Positions 6,483-6,591 of a stretch of 6,591 nt of DNA are shown here, piece after piece; position 1 is the first letter of the stretch; the number at the start of each line of letters is the position of its first letter. The DNA is from an uncultured Thermoanaerobacterales bacterium (lineage in GTDB: Bacteria > Bacillota > Clostridia > Christensenellales > UBA1242). The translations under genes were made by a program, and so were the position numbers. The DNA lies in NCBI GenBank assembly GCA_949840475.1, contig CATKXA010000060.1, positions 1 through 6,591 on the forward strand, in the 5' to 3' direction. The notes below the pieces were generated by a model. The model was given only the letters and a program-made list of their open reading frames with translations. It was not told the origin of the DNA and searched no databases.

Positions 6483-6591
6483 ATGGAAATTTTACAAACG
6501 CAGCAACCAAATTACAATGCTTTGCTAGAATACTATATTAAGCATTTAAACGAATATTCTTCTAGTAAAGGAATAGAGGGATCAGTTTATT
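6483..6591 (+). CDS. Second kinase-like protein, N-terminal 36 residues (3' end outside window)
   Basis: An open frame runs from ATG 6483 to the window edge: 36 codons plus one base, no stop. Residues 10-36 align without gaps to residues 7-33 of the preceding protein with 11 of 27 identities. These include the NY start, LL, YI, a Leu, a Tyr and the G-x-E-G nucleotide-loop-like motif (here GIEG at 30-33), and there are conservative D/E and F/Y pairs as well. It is therefore most likely a tandem paralogue. It has no ribosome site, and its ATG sits 6 nt after a near-perfect promoter, so its mRNA should be leaderless. The catalytic motifs lie beyond the window, so activity cannot be judged. Confidence 0.75.
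   Translation, partial: MEILQTQQPNYNALLEYYIKHLNEYSSSKGIEGSVY

Overview
The window is AT-rich DNA from what looks like a low-GC, Gram-positive, probably anaerobic bacterium of the Firmicutes/Clostridia type. The grounds are a SpoIID/LytB-family protein, a rubrerythrin, strong AGGAGG ribosome sites, sigma-A-type promoters and U-tailed hairpin terminators. The standard genetic code fits, because Trp is read from TGG and no TGA falls inside a gene. A genus cannot be named from this sequence.

Layout, left to right. (1) 1-675 (+): the 3' part of a SpoIID/LytB-type peptidoglycan enzyme gene, cut by the window edge. (2) 884-910: a hairpin that works as a terminator in both directions between convergent genes. 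(3) 4488 back to 909 (-): a two-gene operon for a heterodimeric ABC exporter. The genes overlap by 14 nt. The first subunit has a degenerate ATPase site and the second has the catalytic Glu and His. The operon has a near-consensus promoter at 4520-4548, with an inverted repeat lying over its -10 box. (4) 4489-4777: an AT-rich divergent control region holding the ABC promoter and a T/A-tract block before the rubrerythrin -10 box. (5) 4778-5383 (+): a rubrerythrin with an unusual third metal-binding helix and a Cys-rich tail, ended by a terminator that begins inside its stop codon. (6) 5462-6412 (+): an unrecognised 316-residue protein with a kinase-like (APH/protein-kinase fold) motif order. 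(7) 6483-6591 (+): the start of a second gene whose N-terminus aligns without gaps to that of the kinase-like protein, so the two look like tandem paralogues.

The most interesting part is the right end. Both kinase-like genes have the same promoter design: TTTACA, a 17-bp spacer, and an extended -10 (TGn plus TAAAAT or TATAAT). Only 6-7 nt separate the -10 from the ATG and there is no ribosome site, so both mRNAs are predicted to be leaderless. The ABC operon and the rubrerythrin gene, by contrast, have ordinary leaders, and strong ribosome sites precede the second ABC gene and the rubrerythrin. The kinase-like genes are therefore separate transcription units of a possibly larger tandem family that continues past the window.
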